A stretch of DNA of 42,807 bases from an uncultured Tateyamaria sp. (GCF_947494755.1 NZ_CANLVZ010000023.1:1-42807), one strand, 5' to 3'. Shown: positions 32,754 through 42,060, counted from the first letter of the stretch. The notes: generated from the sequence alone by a model not told the origin. Made by a program: numbers and translations.

Positions 32754-33329
32754 TCAGGTTCGGTTCGCCCCCGGAACCCAAAGCACATCCGCTTTGCCAC
32801 CGTCATTCGCAATCCTTGCCGCAACAAAAAACCAGTCACTCAGCCGGTTCAGGTATTTGACGGCCGCTGAATTGACCGCTTCCATCGTCGCAAGTTCCAC
32901 GGCCAGCCGTTCAGACCGGCGCGCAACCGTGCGGCAGACATGCAGATGTGCGGACAACGCCGACCCGCCGGGCAGGATAAAGCTGCGCAATGGTTCAAGC
33001 GCGTCATTCATCGCATCGATTTCGGCCTCGAGCCGGGTCACCTGCGCATCTGTCATCCGCAGCGGCGGGTATTCGGACTCGGCGTCCTTTTCCATGTCGG
33101 GGCGGCACAGGTCCGCGCCCAGATCGAACAGGTCATTCTGGATTCGACTGAGGGCTGCATCCACATCCCCTGTCGCCTCGAGGCGCGCCACACCGACAAA
33201 GCAGTTCAGCTCGTCCGAGGTACCATAGGCCGTGACCCGCATCGCGTGTTTGGCCACGCGCGCGCCATTCCCAAGTGCGGTTTCTCCTGCATCGCCGGTC
33301 TTCGTGTAAATCTTGTTCAGAACGACCAT
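32754..33329 (-). CDS. Cob(I)alamin adenosyltransferase, PduO type
   Basis: Transfers adenosyl from ATP to cob(I)alamin to make coenzyme B12 for mutases such as ethylmalonyl-CoA and methylmalonyl-CoA mutase. The 191-residue five-helix protein has the ATP-binding N-terminus IYTKTGDAGETALGNGARVAK, RVTAYGTSDELNCFVGVARL, RRSERLAVELA and LNRLSDWFFVAARIAN. It starts four bases after the twin-TM stop, so those two are coupled. The symbol in use varies (pduO, cobO-like, ATR). Confidence 0.95.
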   Translation of the reverse strand: MVVLNKIYTKTGDAGETALGNGARVAKHAMRVTAYGTSDELNCFVGVARLEATGDVDAALSRIQNDLFDLGADLCRPDMEKDAESEYPPLRMTDAQVTRLEAEIDAMNDALEPLRSFILPGGSALSAHLHVCRTVARRSERLAVELATMEAVNSAAVKYLNRLSDWFFVAARIANDGGKADVLWVPGANRT

Positions 33330-33333
33330 CCGC

Positions 33334-33540
33334 TCATCCTCCGGTTTGTTTCAGGGCCACATAGGCCAGGATCAGCAGCACGGCCACAAATTGTGCCGCA
33401 ATCCGGTAGCGCATCAACTTGTTCGAGTTGTCTTTGGCCCAACCCGACCCTTTGGCGAACCCGCCAAGGCCCAGCATCAGCACGACGACGACGGCGAGGC
33501 AGGCCAGAAGGATGAGAATGAACAAGGGGTCTTGGGCCAT
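33334..33540 (-). CDS. Small twin-transmembrane (HIG1-like) protein
   Basis: A 68-residue membrane protein with two helices (about 5-27 and 46-64) joined by a basic loop, FAKGSGWAKDNSNKLMRYRI. The arrangement and the NSNKLMR[YW]R motif are as in HIG1-like twin-TM proteins; relatives are linked with respiratory complexes. AAAGGACC precedes the ATG. It is the first gene of a pair with the adenosyltransferase. A function in B12 metabolism is not implied by sequence. Confidence 0.85.
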   Translation of the reverse strand: MAQDPLFILILLACLAVVVVLMLGLGGFAKGSGWAKDNSNKLMRYRIAAQFVAVLLILAYVALKQTGG

Positions 33541-33614
33541 CTTGGGTGGTCCTTTTGATTACAGTCGCAACTGGACATAGCAGCCGGCGCGCAAAAAGCG
33601 ACAATGGGATCAGG

Positions 33615-34445
33615 TTACGCTCGCGAAAGCACCCAATCGAGCGCCCGCGTGGGCAGCACGCGCCGCAACGCCGCCATGACATAGGTTGGTGTCGTGACAA
33701 AGTAGCGGGCTCGGGGGCGCGGCGACTCTATGGCGTGCCGCAGCTTTTTCACAACCGCTCCGGGGGGCAGCTCAAAGGTGTCTGGTCCGCTGTCTTCATA
33801 AAGCCGCTTGCGCAGTTTGGCGCGGTAATGTTCGACGCGCACCGATCCTTTCCAATCAATCCAGCGCTCGAAATGGGGGATCGAATTGGCCCGGATCTTG
33901 CTTGTGACAGGGCCGGGTTCGATAAGAATCACGTGGATCGGCGTGTCGCGCATTTCGACCCGCAATGTGTCCGTCAGCCCCTCAAGCGCGAATTTGGTCG
34001 CATTATAGGCCCCACGCCACGGCAGCGTGACAAAGCCCAGAACAGAGGAGCATTGAACGATCCGCCCGTGCCCCTGCGCCCGCATGATAGGGATGACTGC
34101 ACGGGTCAGCTCGTGCCAGCCAAAAAAGTTGGCCTCGAAAATGGCGCGCAAGGCGTCTGTGGGCAAATCCTCAACCGCGCCGGGCGTGCCGAATGCGCCA
34201 TTGTTGAACAGTGCATCCAGCGTGCCGCCGGTTTGTTCCAGCACCTCGCCGAGACCGGCGGTGATCGAAGCCGTGTCGGCATAATCTATCAGCGGGCTGT
34301 CAAAACCTTCGCTCTTTAGCCGCGCGCAATCTTCGGCCTTGCGACAGGACGCGAACACCCGCCAGCCTGCATCGCGCAAACCAGTGGCTGCCGCATATCC
34401 GATGCCGGATGAACAGCCCGTAATGAGAATGGATTTCTGTGACAT
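33615..34445 (-). CDS. Short-chain dehydrogenase/reductase
   Basis: A 276-residue classical SDR. The cofactor loop is ITGCSSGIGYAAATGLRDAG and NNGAFG is the N-N-A-G-like motif. SSVLGFVTLPWRGAYNATKFA holds the catalytic serine, tyrosine and lysine (Y-x3-K), and EPGPVTSKI is the following loop. The C-terminal ~60 residues (SPRPRARYFVTTPTYVMAAL) suit a membrane-proximal substrate. The absence of an acidic residue after strand 2 with basic CRKAED suggests NADP. Its ribosome site lies in a hairpin (34448-34476). Substrate unknown. Confidence 0.92.
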   Translation of the reverse strand: MSQKSILITGCSSGIGYAAATGLRDAGWRVFASCRKAEDCARLKSEGFDSPLIDYADTASITAGLGEVLEQTGGTLDALFNNGAFGTPGAVEDLPTDALRAIFEANFFGWHELTRAVIPIMRAQGHGRIVQCSSVLGFVTLPWRGAYNATKFALEGLTDTLRVEMRDTPIHVILIEPGPVTSKIRANSIPHFERWIDWKGSVRVEHYRAKLRKRLYEDSGPDTFELPPGAVVKKLRHAIESPRPRARYFVTTPTYVMAALRRVLPTRALDWVLSRA

Positions 34446-34447
34446 CG

Positions 34448-34476
34448 CTGCGCCCTCGTCATATCAACGGGCGCAG
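34448..34476 (-). promoter_or_regulatory. Hairpin overlapping the SDR Shine-Dalgarno
   Basis: In the mRNA sense, CTGCGCCC (34476..34469), a 13-base loop and GGGCGCAG (34455..34448) form a perfect 8-bp stem two bases before the ATG at 34445. The only purine-rich ribosome-site candidate, GAGGG, lies at the loop/stem edge and would be largely paired. Confidence 0.5.
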
Positions 34477-34503
34477 TCATAGCCTAGAGCTGCGTGGATG
34501 CAA

Positions 34504-35097
34504 TCAGCCTTCGCTCAGCAGGAAATCCGCCATCCAGCCCACCTGGCCGCCATTGATAGGACGCAACTGCACCCAACCGTTGCCGGGATCTTGCAGGATT
34601 TCGACTTCATCGCCGCGCACAAGGCTGTTGACCACCGAGAAGTCCGTTCCGGGGCCACCGCGTACGTTGACGCGACTACCGGTGACAGCGCGCACATCGA
34701 CGTCGGCTGTGACAGGTGTCTCGTCGCGGTCGAAATCGACGGGTGTGATCGAGATTGCATTGCCGACAAGGCTTGGCAAAACGATTGTCGGGGTCTCGTC
34801 GCTGATCGCGTCCGCAGATGTCTCGACAACGGCTTGGATCACTTCGGCATTGCCAACGGCAGGCTCAGGACGTGCCACATCATCAACCGATGTCAGGTTC
34901 AGAGACACGCGGGTCACGTTTTCGGTCGCCGCAGGGGCCGCCGCAACGCGCACTGGCTCAAGCGTTTCCTCGACCACGGGTGCGGGCAACTCAATCCGTG
35001 CCTGACGCGTCTCAATCGGGTCAAAGTCGGCCCCGCCGCTCATCTCGTAAAAGGCCCATCCCATGAACACAAAACTGATAATAATGAACTTGCCCAT
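34504..35097 (-). CDS. SH3-domain envelope protein
   Basis: A 197-residue protein. The N-terminus has a membrane anchor or signal (GKFIIISFVFMGWAFYEMSG). A long acidic, proline-rich linker runs from about 25 to 130. The C-terminal bacterial SH3 (SH3b) domain spans about 133-196, with TGSRVNVRGGPGTDFSVVNS, RGDEVEILQDPGNGWVQLRP and GQVGWMADFLL. Such domains bind peptidoglycan or peptides in the periplasm. GGGGGG lies upstream of the ATG. It is divergent from parC. Confidence 0.88.
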   Translation of the reverse strand: MGKFIIISFVFMGWAFYEMSGGADFDPIETRQARIELPAPVVEETLEPVRVAAAPAATENVTRVSLNLTSVDDVARPEPAVGNAEVIQAVVETSADAISDETPTIVLPSLVGNAISITPVDFDRDETPVTADVDVRAVTGSRVNVRGGPGTDFSVVNSLVRGDEVEILQDPGNGWVQLRPINGGQVGWMADFLLSEG

Positions 35098-35327
35098 CGT
35101 GCGAGTCCCCCCAAACTAAACTTTCTTGGTGCCACCTTGCAGCAGTGTAGCACACTACGTCGATAACAGAGCGGGCGATTCCCGCCAGTGGTAAAAGGGA
35201 CTGCTGTTTCCCCCCAACTGCATTTTGTTGTGTCAGTGCAACGCGATGCGCATTCCAAAGGTTCCCGATTTTTGTTTGGGCCGCTTCAATGCTTGTTCCG
35301 CGTCATGTGGGCGGCTACACACCATCT
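35098..35327. other. Divergent intergenic region between SH3 protein and parC
   Basis: It holds the start regions of both genes. I see a small palindrome AGTGT-AGC-ACACT (35144-35156) and a short hairpin GCGGG-CGATT-CCCGC (35171-35185). No gene, no clear -35/-10 pair and no good ribosome site before parC are visible. Confidence 0.4.
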
Positions 35328-37628
35328 ATGTCAGAAACCGGAAATCCCCCCAACATGGACCTATCCGAGCCCCTCCGCCGCGCGTTGGGCGAGCGGTATC
35401 TGACATATGCATTATCTACTATCATGCACCGCGCACTGCCCGATGCCCGCGACGGGCTGAAACCGGTTCACCGGCGCATCCTGTTCGCGATGCGGGAATT
35501 GCGCCTTGCCTCGAATGGCGGTTTCCGCAAATCGGCCAAGATTTCGGGCGATGTGATGGGCAACTATCACCCCCATGGGGATGCGGCGATCTATGACGCG
35601 ATGGCGCGTCTCGCGCAGGATTTCAACGTGCGCTATCCGCTCGTAGACGGGCAGGGCAATTTCGGCAATATCGACGGCGACAACCCGGCTGCCTCGCGCT
35701 ATACCGAGGCGCGCATGACAGCAGTGGCCGAGGCGCTGCTGGACGGGCTGAACGAGAACGCGGTCGATTTTCGCGAGAACTATGACGGCACCCTGACCGA
35801 ACCTGCCGTACTGCCCGCGCAATTTCCCAATCTGCTTGCCAATGGTTCGAGCGGGATTGCCGTGGGCATGGCCACCAACATCCCGCCTCATAACATCGCC
35901 GAGCTGTGCGATGCCTGCCTGCATCTGATCAAGACGCCGGACGCGCGCGATGACACGCTGCTGAACTTCGTGCCCGGTCCCGATTTTCCGACCGGTGGCA
36001 TCATCGTCGAACCCGCCGACCAGATCGCGCAGGCCTACCGCACCGGCAAGGGCGGTTTCCGACTGCGCTGTCGCTACGAGGTCGAGGATCTGGGCCGTGG
36101 TCAATGGCAGATCGTTGTCACCGAAATCCCCTATCAGGTCCAAAAGTCCAAGCTGATCGAGAAACTGGCCGAGGTCATCCAGACCAAGAAAGTCCCGATC
36201 CTTGGCGATGTGCGCGATGAGTCCGCCGATGACATCCGCCTGATCCTCGAACCGCGGTCCAAGAATGTCGACCCGGACGTGCTGATGGGGATGCTTTATC
36301 GCAATTCCGACCTTGAGGTGCGCTTTTCGCTGAACCTCAACGTGCTGATCGACGGGGTCACGCCCAAGGTCTGTTCGATGAAGGAGGTGCTGCGCGCCTT
36401 CCTCGATTTCCGCCGCGAGGTGCTGATCCGCCGCAGCCAGCACCGCATGGAAAAGATCGACCACCGCCTTGAGGTGCTTGAGGGATTGATTGTTGCCTTC
36501 CTGAACCTCGACCGGGTGATCGATATCATCCGCTATGACGAGGATCCTAAGGCCGCGCTGATGCGCGAGGATTGGAGCAAGGACCATCCCCGCGCCATGA
36601 CCGAGGCGGACTATGTCGGCCCTGGTCCGGGTGAGGGCGAGCTAAGCGATGTGCAGGCCGAAGCGATCCTAAACATGCGCCTGCGGTCGTTGCGTCGTCT
36701 GGAAGAGGTCGAGTTGCTGCGCGAGCAGGCCGCCTTAATGGAAGAGCGTGCGGGCCTTGAAGACTTGCTGGAAAGCGAAACCGTTCAATGGGCCGCGATC
36801 ACGGATCAGCTGAAGCTGACCAAAAAGCAGTTCGGCAAGGACTGGCATGGCGGCGCGCGCCGCACCACCTTTGCAGAGGCTGGCACGGTCGAGGATGTGC
36901 CGCTTGAGGCGATGATCGACCGTGAGCCCATCACCGTCGTCTGCAGCGAAATGGGTTGGATCAGGGCGATGACCGGCCATATCGACCTGACCCGTGAGTT
37001 GAAATTCAAGGACGGCGACGGGCCGCGTTTCATCTTTCATGCCGAAACCACCGACCGGCTGGTCGTGGTCGGATCGAACGGGCGGTTTTACACGCTGTCG
37101 GCTTCAAACCTGCCCGGCGGGCGGGGCATGGGCGAGCCGTTGCGCCTGATGGTTGACCTGCCGAATGAGGCGCAGATCCATTCGATCATGACCCACAAAC
37201 CGGGCCGCAAACTTCTGGTCGCTTCGACGGCGGGGGATGGTTTCGTGGTGCCTGAGGACGAGGTGATCGCGCAGACTCGCAGCGGCAAGCAGGTGCTGAC
37301 GGTGCGCGGCGATACGGCGGTCGCGGTGTGCACACCTGCCGACGGCGATAGCGTGGCCGTGGTGGGGCAGAATCGCAAAGTGCTGGTCTTTGATCTCGAA
37401 GAACTGCCCGAGATGGTCAAAGGTAAAGGCGTGCGCTTGCAAAAATACAAGGACGGCGGGTTGTCGGACGCGACCGTGTTCACGCTGGCCGATGGGCTAA
37501 GCTGGCTGGACCCGGCGGGGCGGACCCGCACGGAAACCGATCTGGCCGAATGGCGGGGCAAACGGGCAGGGGCAGGGCGCATGGCACCGCGCGGGTTCCC
37601 CCGTGACAACCGGTTCACCGGGGATTGA
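35328..37628 (+). CDS. parC: DNA topoisomerase IV subunit A
   Basis: Cuts and rejoins DNA to unlink daughter chromosomes, with ParE. The 766-residue protein starts [20 protein letters not shown], then [28 protein letters not shown]. The catalytic tyrosine is Y125 in [12 protein letters not shown]. The C-terminal part (about 500-760) is the degenerate beta-pinwheel of ParC rather than GyrA; the GyrA box is not seen. In the quinolone region [10 protein letters not shown], the position of E. coli Ser80 is Ala86 and that of Glu84 is Asp90. ATG 35328 is preferred from the N-terminus; ATG 35289 is possible. Confidence 0.95.
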   Translation: MSETGNPPNMDLSEPLRRALGERYLTYALSTIMHRALPDARDGLKPVHRRILFAMRELRLASNGGFRKSAKISGDVMGNYHPHGDAAIYDAMARLAQDFNVRYPLVDGQGNFGNIDGDNPAASRYTEARMTAVAEALLDGLNENAVDFRENYDGTLTEPAVLPAQFPNLLANGSSGIAVGMATNIPPHNIAELCDACLHLIKTPDARDDTLLNFVPGPDFPTGGIIVEPADQIAQAYRTGKGGFRLRCRYEVEDLGRGQWQIVVTEIPYQVQKSKLIEKLAEVIQTKKVPILGDVRDESADDIRLILEPRSKNVDPDVLMGMLYRNSDLEVRFSLNLNVLIDGVTPKVCSMKEVLRAFLDFRREVLIRRSQHRMEKIDHRLEVLEGLIVAFLNLDRVIDIIRYDEDPKAALMREDWSKDHPRAMTEADYVGPGPGEGELSDVQAEAILNMRLRSLRRLEEVELLREQAALMEERAGLEDLLESETVQWAAITDQLKLTKKQFGKDWHGGARRTTFAEAGTVEDVPLEAMIDREPITVVCSEMGWIRAMTGHIDLTRELKFKDGDGPRFIFHAETTDRLVVVGSNGRFYTLSASNLPGGRGMGEPLRLMVDLPNEAQIHSIMTHKPGRKLLVASTAGDGFVVPEDEVIAQTRSGKQVLTVRGDTAVAVCTPADGDSVAVVGQNRKVLVFDLEELPEMVKGKGVRLQKYKDGGLSDATVFTLADGLSWLDPAGRTRTETDLAEWRGKRAGAGRMAPRGFPRDNRFTGD

Positions 37629-37669
37629 TATCAACGAGCACAACAAGAAGCAGGCAGGAGTGGGGCACT

Positions 37670-38851
37670 ATGAGTTCGCAAATACAGGGCAGATATTTCG
37701 GGACCGGTAAGCCGTTGTTCGGGTTGTATTTCAAAACGGCAATTCTGACGATCTTGACCCTCGGCATTTACCGGTTCTGGGCCAAGACGCGCATCCGAAA
37801 ATACATCTGGTCCGCCACCAGCGGGGATGGTGACAGTTTCGAATACTCGGGCACCGGGCTTGAGAAATTCCTTGGGTTCCTCGTCGCCATTGTGATCCTT
37901 GCGATCTATCTGGGGCTGTTCCAGTTGCTGCTGGCCTTCATCGGGATCAGTATCATTCCCGAAGACGACTCCCAGGCGGCGATTGCGGCCCAAGCGGTGG
38001 CGATCAACCTTTCGATCCTTGCGGTGCTACCGCTGATGTTGTTCGCGCAGTACCGCGCGCGGCGCTACAAGATGGCGCGCACGCGCTGGCGCGGTATCCG
38101 GTTCGGTATGGAAAAAGGGGCGTGGGGCTATGCTTTTCGCGCCTTGGGTTACATCTTTCTGACCATCATTACTCTGGGCCTTCTAAACCCGCTCGCGACG
38201 TTTCGTCTGGAAAAGTACATGGCTGACCGCAGTTGGTACGGCGACGCTCGTTTCGAGCAGATGGGGCGCTGGCAGGACCTTTATGCAGGCATGAAGCATG
38301 TCTTTATCGGGCTTGGGATCATCATTGCAGGTGTGGTTTTCGCCATCGTCACCGAAGGGGTCGGGATTGCGGGTGTGGCGGCGGTCATTGGCTATATCTG
38401 GCTGCTGATCGGGCTGATCTACTACCGCGTCTATGCCTTCAACTATCTGACCCGAAACAAGGTGCTGGACGAGCGAGTGATGTTTGACGCGCACCTTGAA
38501 ACAGGTGCAGTCATCAAGATTTTCGTGGTCGGCACGATTGTGATCGGTCTGCTGATGGCCGTGATCTTTGGCATCATCGCGGGGATCGTCGCCTCGATGT
38601 CGAGCGCGATCATGGCCGGTACGGCGTCACCTGCCTTGTTCGTGGGTCTGGCCATTCCCTATGCACTTGCGTTCCTGATCGCGGGTGGTTTGTCCCTTGT
38701 GATGATCACGCAGCCAATGATCAAATACGCGGTCGAAAGCATGACGGTTTTGAATGCCGTCCATCTCGACACCATTCACCAGCGCGCGGCTGACACGGGG
38801 GCCGACGCCGAAGGGTTTGCGGACGCGCTCGATGTGGGTGGCGCGATCTGA
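37670..38851 (+). CDS. DUF898 (YjgN-like) membrane protein
   Basis: A 393-residue polytopic inner-membrane protein. The start MSSQIQGRYFGTGKPLFGLYFKT and LGIYRFWAKTRIRKYIWSAT, repeated as LGLLNPLATFRLEKYMADRSWYGDARF, are the DUF898/YjgN signature. About eight membrane segments are predicted. The second half repeats the first loosely (YRVYAFNYLTRNKVLDERVMFDA). Function unknown. AGGAGTGG precedes ATG 37670. The stop shares one base with the M48 protease start (TGATG), so both are translated together. Confidence 0.9.
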   Translation: MSSQIQGRYFGTGKPLFGLYFKTAILTILTLGIYRFWAKTRIRKYIWSATSGDGDSFEYSGTGLEKFLGFLVAIVILAIYLGLFQLLLAFIGISIIPEDDSQAAIAAQAVAINLSILAVLPLMLFAQYRARRYKMARTRWRGIRFGMEKGAWGYAFRALGYIFLTIITLGLLNPLATFRLEKYMADRSWYGDARFEQMGRWQDLYAGMKHVFIGLGIIIAGVVFAIVTEGVGIAGVAAVIGYIWLLIGLIYYRVYAFNYLTRNKVLDERVMFDAHLETGAVIKIFVVGTIVIGLLMAVIFGIIAGIVASMSSAIMAGTASPALFVGLAIPYALAFLIAGGLSLVMITQPMIKYAVESMTVLNAVHLDTIHQRAADTGADAEGFADALDVGGAI

Positions 38852-39978
38852 TGCAGTCCGTTGGCCGGTTCTTTGACGGAGAGTCCGGCCAGCGGCTGAG
38901 TGTCGATTTGTCGGTCGATACCGCCGCAGACACACTCAAGCTCAGCCATCCCGAACTGCCTATGGGCTCGCAATACTGGCCCCTGGTCGCGATCCGTGCC
39001 CTGTCGGATCATGCGCGACAGGACCAGCTTGTATTGTCCCTCAAGGCGGATGCGGCGCTTGACAGTGCGTTGATCGTGACGGCGCGTCTGACGGTGGATG
39101 ACCCTGATATGGTGTCGATCCTGCGCCGCCTGTGTCCGGATATCGGGCGGGTCGACGTCCCCAAGGGTACGACAGGCCGGATTGCCAAACGCGCTGGCCT
39201 TGCAGTTGGGGCCCTGGTGCTGATGATCTTTGTCATCCTGCCTGCCATGGCCAACACGCTGGCCCGATTCATCCCGGTCGAACGTGAGGTTGCCTATGGC
39301 AAGGCCGTGGTGAAGCAGATGGAACGCTTTATGGGCGGGCGCGGCGATCAGGGGTTGACCTGCACCGGCTCCAAGGGGCGCGCCGCGCTTGATGCGATGA
39401 TTGCCCGGCTCACCGATGCGGCCGATCTGCAATACGATCTCAATGTCAATGTGTTCGACCACAAGATGGTGAACGCCTTTGCCGCGCCCGGTGGCCAGAT
39501 CGTGCTGATGCGCGGCCTGATCGAGCGGGCCAAGACACCGGATGAGGTGGCCGGTGTCCTCGCCCACGAGATCGGCCATGTGGAGGCGCGCGACACCACG
39601 CGCAACGCGTTGCGTGCCGCCGGATCTGCGGGGCTTTTGTCGTTGATCCTCGGGGATTTCGCGGGCGGCTCTGCGGTGGTCGTCGTGGCCGAATATACGC
39701 TCACCGCGTCTTACACGCGCGAGGCCGAGGCCGAGGCGGACGTTTTTGCGCTGGAAATGCTGAACGCGGCGGGGGCGGATGCGACGGCCTTTGCAACCTT
39801 CTTTGACAGCCTGTCCGAACTGGAGCGTCTCACGCCCGATTTGCCCGAATACCTGTCCACGCATCCAGAGCTTGTGGACCGGGCCGCCGCTGCACGCGCC
39901 TTTGCCCGTGACCAGGGCGTGACGACCCCGATTCTTGATGATGCGGAATGGGCGGCGCTGAAAAAGATCTGCACCTAG
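38851..39978 (+). CDS. M48-family zinc metalloprotease, membrane-anchored
   Basis: A 375-residue protein. The N-terminal domain (1-110) is small and beta-rich with no name I can give: VGRFFDGESGQRLSVDLSVD, SQYWPLVAIRALSD. One membrane helix lies at about 116-136. The M48 domain follows, with zinc ligands H239 and H243 in LAHEIGHVEARDTT and a glutamate in the later EAEAEADVFALEML. The end has LPEYLSTHPELVDRAAAARA, the usual M48 S-T-H-P motif. It is coupled to DUF898 and convergent with the P450 gene, with four bases shared. Confidence 0.92.
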   Translation: MQSVGRFFDGESGQRLSVDLSVDTAADTLKLSHPELPMGSQYWPLVAIRALSDHARQDQLVLSLKADAALDSALIVTARLTVDDPDMVSILRRLCPDIGRVDVPKGTTGRIAKRAGLAVGALVLMIFVILPAMANTLARFIPVEREVAYGKAVVKQMERFMGGRGDQGLTCTGSKGRAALDAMIARLTDAADLQYDLNVNVFDHKMVNAFAAPGGQIVLMRGLIERAKTPDEVAGVLAHEIGHVEARDTTRNALRAAGSAGLLSLILGDFAGGSAVVVVAEYTLTASYTREAEAEADVFALEMLNAAGADATAFATFFDSLSELERLTPDLPEYLSTHPELVDRAAAARAFARDQGVTTPILDDAEWAALKKICT

Positions 39979-41339
39979 GCAGGTTCAGCCGTCAGCCACA
40001 CGCCACCTTGTGGGCGCAGCGTCAGGATCATCACTGGATCCGGGTCGCGCCCCTCGACCGGTGTGAATTTGAACCGGCTTAGGAGTGTGGCCAAGATGAT
40101 CACCGCCTCTTGCAGCGCAAAGGACGCCCCGATGCAGATGCGCGGCCCATCTCCAAAAGGCAGATAGGCATAGCGATCCACGGATTTGCGATCCGCGAAC
40201 CTGTTGGGAAGAAACGCATCCGGGTCGTCCCACAACAGTTTGGAGCGTTGCAGCGCATAGATCGGAATCATGCAGGTGTCGCCGGGTCGGATTTCGTGGC
40301 CGCACAGAACATCACGTGCCATGGCGGTGCGCGACACGATCCCGGCGGGCGGATAAAGGCGTAGCGCCTCGTCAATGATCTGGCGGATGAAAGGTAGGCT
40401 GGCGACATCGTCCCCCGTCGCCGCGCGGCCTTGCAGAACGGATTGCGCCTCTGTGCGGGCGCGCTCTTGCACGTCGGGATCGAAGGCGCACAGGTACATC
40501 GACCACGCCAGCGTCAACGCGGTGGTCTCGTGCCCTGCCACGATAAAGGTCAACAGGTTGTCGCGCAGTTCTGCGGTGTTCATTTTGCGCCCCGACTTGG
40601 GGTCCTCGCCCTGCAACAAGAGATCGAGCAGGTCTGGTACACCCGCGGGGCCACGTTGCACGCGCGCATCGATTGCCTTGTCAGCAACAGATTTCATGTC
40701 GCGCATCGCCTTGCCCGACATGATCCGGCCCGGGCGAGGCACCCAATCGGGGGCACCCAAGACGTCGAACAGGGAAATCTTGCCAGCCTCCGAGATGTAA
40801 TCCTCAATCGCGTTGTGGACGGTATCGCGATCGAACGTGTCGCCCCCCGAAAAGGTGACATCCGCGATCACATCGAATGTGGTGGTGACCATCTCATCCA
40901 GCAGGTTGACGGCCCGCGGGCCTGCGGCGGCGATCCGATCCCCACAGCGTGCGGCAGCAGATGTCATGATCGGCGACAGGTTCATCATGTTGCGGTGGGT
41001 GAACACAGGGGCCGCCGTGCGTCGTTGCCAGCGCCAATGCGCGCCCTCGGCGATGAACAGCGACTCGCCAATCGCGGGTCTGAGCAGGTTCTTCGTGACG
41101 ATGGATTTGGGATATTGGTCCAGCCGGTCCAGCAGCATTGCGCGGATCGCGCCGGGGTCCATAATCATGTGCCAGCGCTTGCCGGTCTTGCCTGACACGA
41201 TGGGTTGGGATGTTGCGACCTCGGGGATGATCCGCAACACATTGCTGCGCGCCATTTGCAGACTTTTGAACACCCCCCACTCTTCGTTGACGAGCGAAAC
41301 ACGCACGGGCAGACGCTTGGGTAAGGCGGTATCGGGCAT
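39975..41339 (-). CDS. Cytochrome P450
   Basis: A 454-residue soluble heme monooxygenase. The I-helix oxygen motif is AGHETT (268-273). The K-helix ExxR is E324-A-L-R327, the aromatic region is FLPNRFADR and the heme ligand is C402 in FGDGPRICIGASFA. No membrane anchor is seen. The C-x-G heme loop and length suit a bacterial class I enzyme, or one of the longer hydroxylase-type families with eukaryotic-like features. No ferredoxin or reductase gene is adjacent. MPDTALPKRL at 41339 is preferred, with GAGGAG upstream; the long frame to 41645 is rejected. Substrate unknown. Confidence 0.94.
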   Translation of the reverse strand: MPDTALPKRLPVRVSLVNEEWGVFKSLQMARSNVLRIIPEVATSQPIVSGKTGKRWHMIMDPGAIRAMLLDRLDQYPKSIVTKNLLRPAIGESLFIAEGAHWRWQRRTAAPVFTHRNMMNLSPIMTSAAARCGDRIAAAGPRAVNLLDEMVTTTFDVIADVTFSGGDTFDRDTVHNAIEDYISEAGKISLFDVLGAPDWVPRPGRIMSGKAMRDMKSVADKAIDARVQRGPAGVPDLLDLLLQGEDPKSGRKMNTAELRDNLLTFIVAGHETTALTLAWSMYLCAFDPDVQERARTEAQSVLQGRAATGDDVASLPFIRQIIDEALRLYPPAGIVSRTAMARDVLCGHEIRPGDTCMIPIYALQRSKLLWDDPDAFLPNRFADRKSVDRYAYLPFGDGPRICIGASFALQEAVIILATLLSRFKFTPVEGRDPDPVMILTLRPQGGVWLTAEPA

Positions 41340-41454
41340 GAAGGCAAGCTCCTCGGCTATGTCACATATATGCCGAGGGTCGGTGCGGGCAATTGCACCG
41401 GTGCCACACCTGCGGTAACGCTGCGGGCAGGAATGAGTTGTGGAGTGCGCAAGA

Positions 41455-42060
41455 ATGATGCGACTGATGTTCGGCCTTGTGCTGCTTGGATTGCTTGGGG
41501 CCTGTGGCGGTGCCGCTGATCTGGAAGAGGCCCCCGTGCCCCTCGGGGATTTCCGGCTTGAGCACAATATCGTGGTGGCCAGCAAAGCGACCAAGGGCCC
41601 GCTCAGCCGGGACGCAAGCGAAGAGCAACTGGTCGAAACCGTCAAGGCGGCGATGGCGCAGCGCTTCGGGCGCTATCAGGGTGCCAGCCGCTACCATTTC
41701 GGCATCTCGGTCGAAGGCTATGTTTTGGCCCAACCGGGTGTGCCGCTGGTGCTGGCACCAAAGTCGGCGCTGATCCTGAATGTCACTGTCTGGGATGACG
41801 CGGCAGGTGCCAAGTTGAACGATGAACCCAAGCAGATCACCGTGCTTGAGACCTTCGGGGCCGGGTCGGTCATCGGGTCGGGGTTCACGCTGAACGCGCA
41901 GGAGCAGCTTGACCAACTCAGCCAGAATGCCGCCAAGGCGGTTGAGCGCTACCTTGTGAAACAACAGGCCGAAGAGGGGTGGTTCGTGCCCGACCCAGTT
42001 GACGGGACTGTTATCGGTACGCTCACACGACCCCTTCCTGAACCGGCGGTGGTCAACTAA
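41455..42060 (+). CDS. Hypothetical lipoprotein
   Basis: A 201-residue exported protein. The N-terminal LMFGLVLLGLLGACGG has a clear lipobox (L-G-A-C). No named domain is seen in the mature part: LGDFRLEHNIVVASKATKGP, EEQLVETVKAAMAQRFGRYQ, YHFGISVEGYVLAQPGVP and FGAGSVIGSGFTLNAQEQLD. Alternating strands and two amphipathic helices suggest a small soluble domain held at a membrane. ATG 41455 is chosen since GGAG lies nine bases before it. The following lipoprotein shares the size, the lipobox and the helix pattern. Confidence 0.82.
   Translation: MMRLMFGLVLLGLLGACGGAADLEEAPVPLGDFRLEHNIVVASKATKGPLSRDASEEQLVETVKAAMAQRFGRYQGASRYHFGISVEGYVLAQPGVPLVLAPKSALILNVTVWDDAAGAKLNDEPKQITVLETFGAGSVIGSGFTLNAQEQLDQLSQNAAKAVERYLVKQQAEEGWFVPDPVDGTVIGTLTRPLPEPAVVN

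Noticed and set aside
35412-36587. 391-codon minus-strand open frame inside parC
   Set aside because: It is antisense to the catalytic part of ParC and rich in H, Q and D as expected from the complementary frame.
38776-39864. 362-codon minus-strand open frame across the M48 gene
   Set aside because: It is a shadow of the M48 coding strand, which carries HEIGH and the S-T-H-P motif.
41340-41645. 102-residue N-terminal extension of the P450
   Set aside because: The extension is serine- and arginine-rich without a domain and overlaps the divergent lipoprotein gene. ATG 41339 has a good ribosome site.
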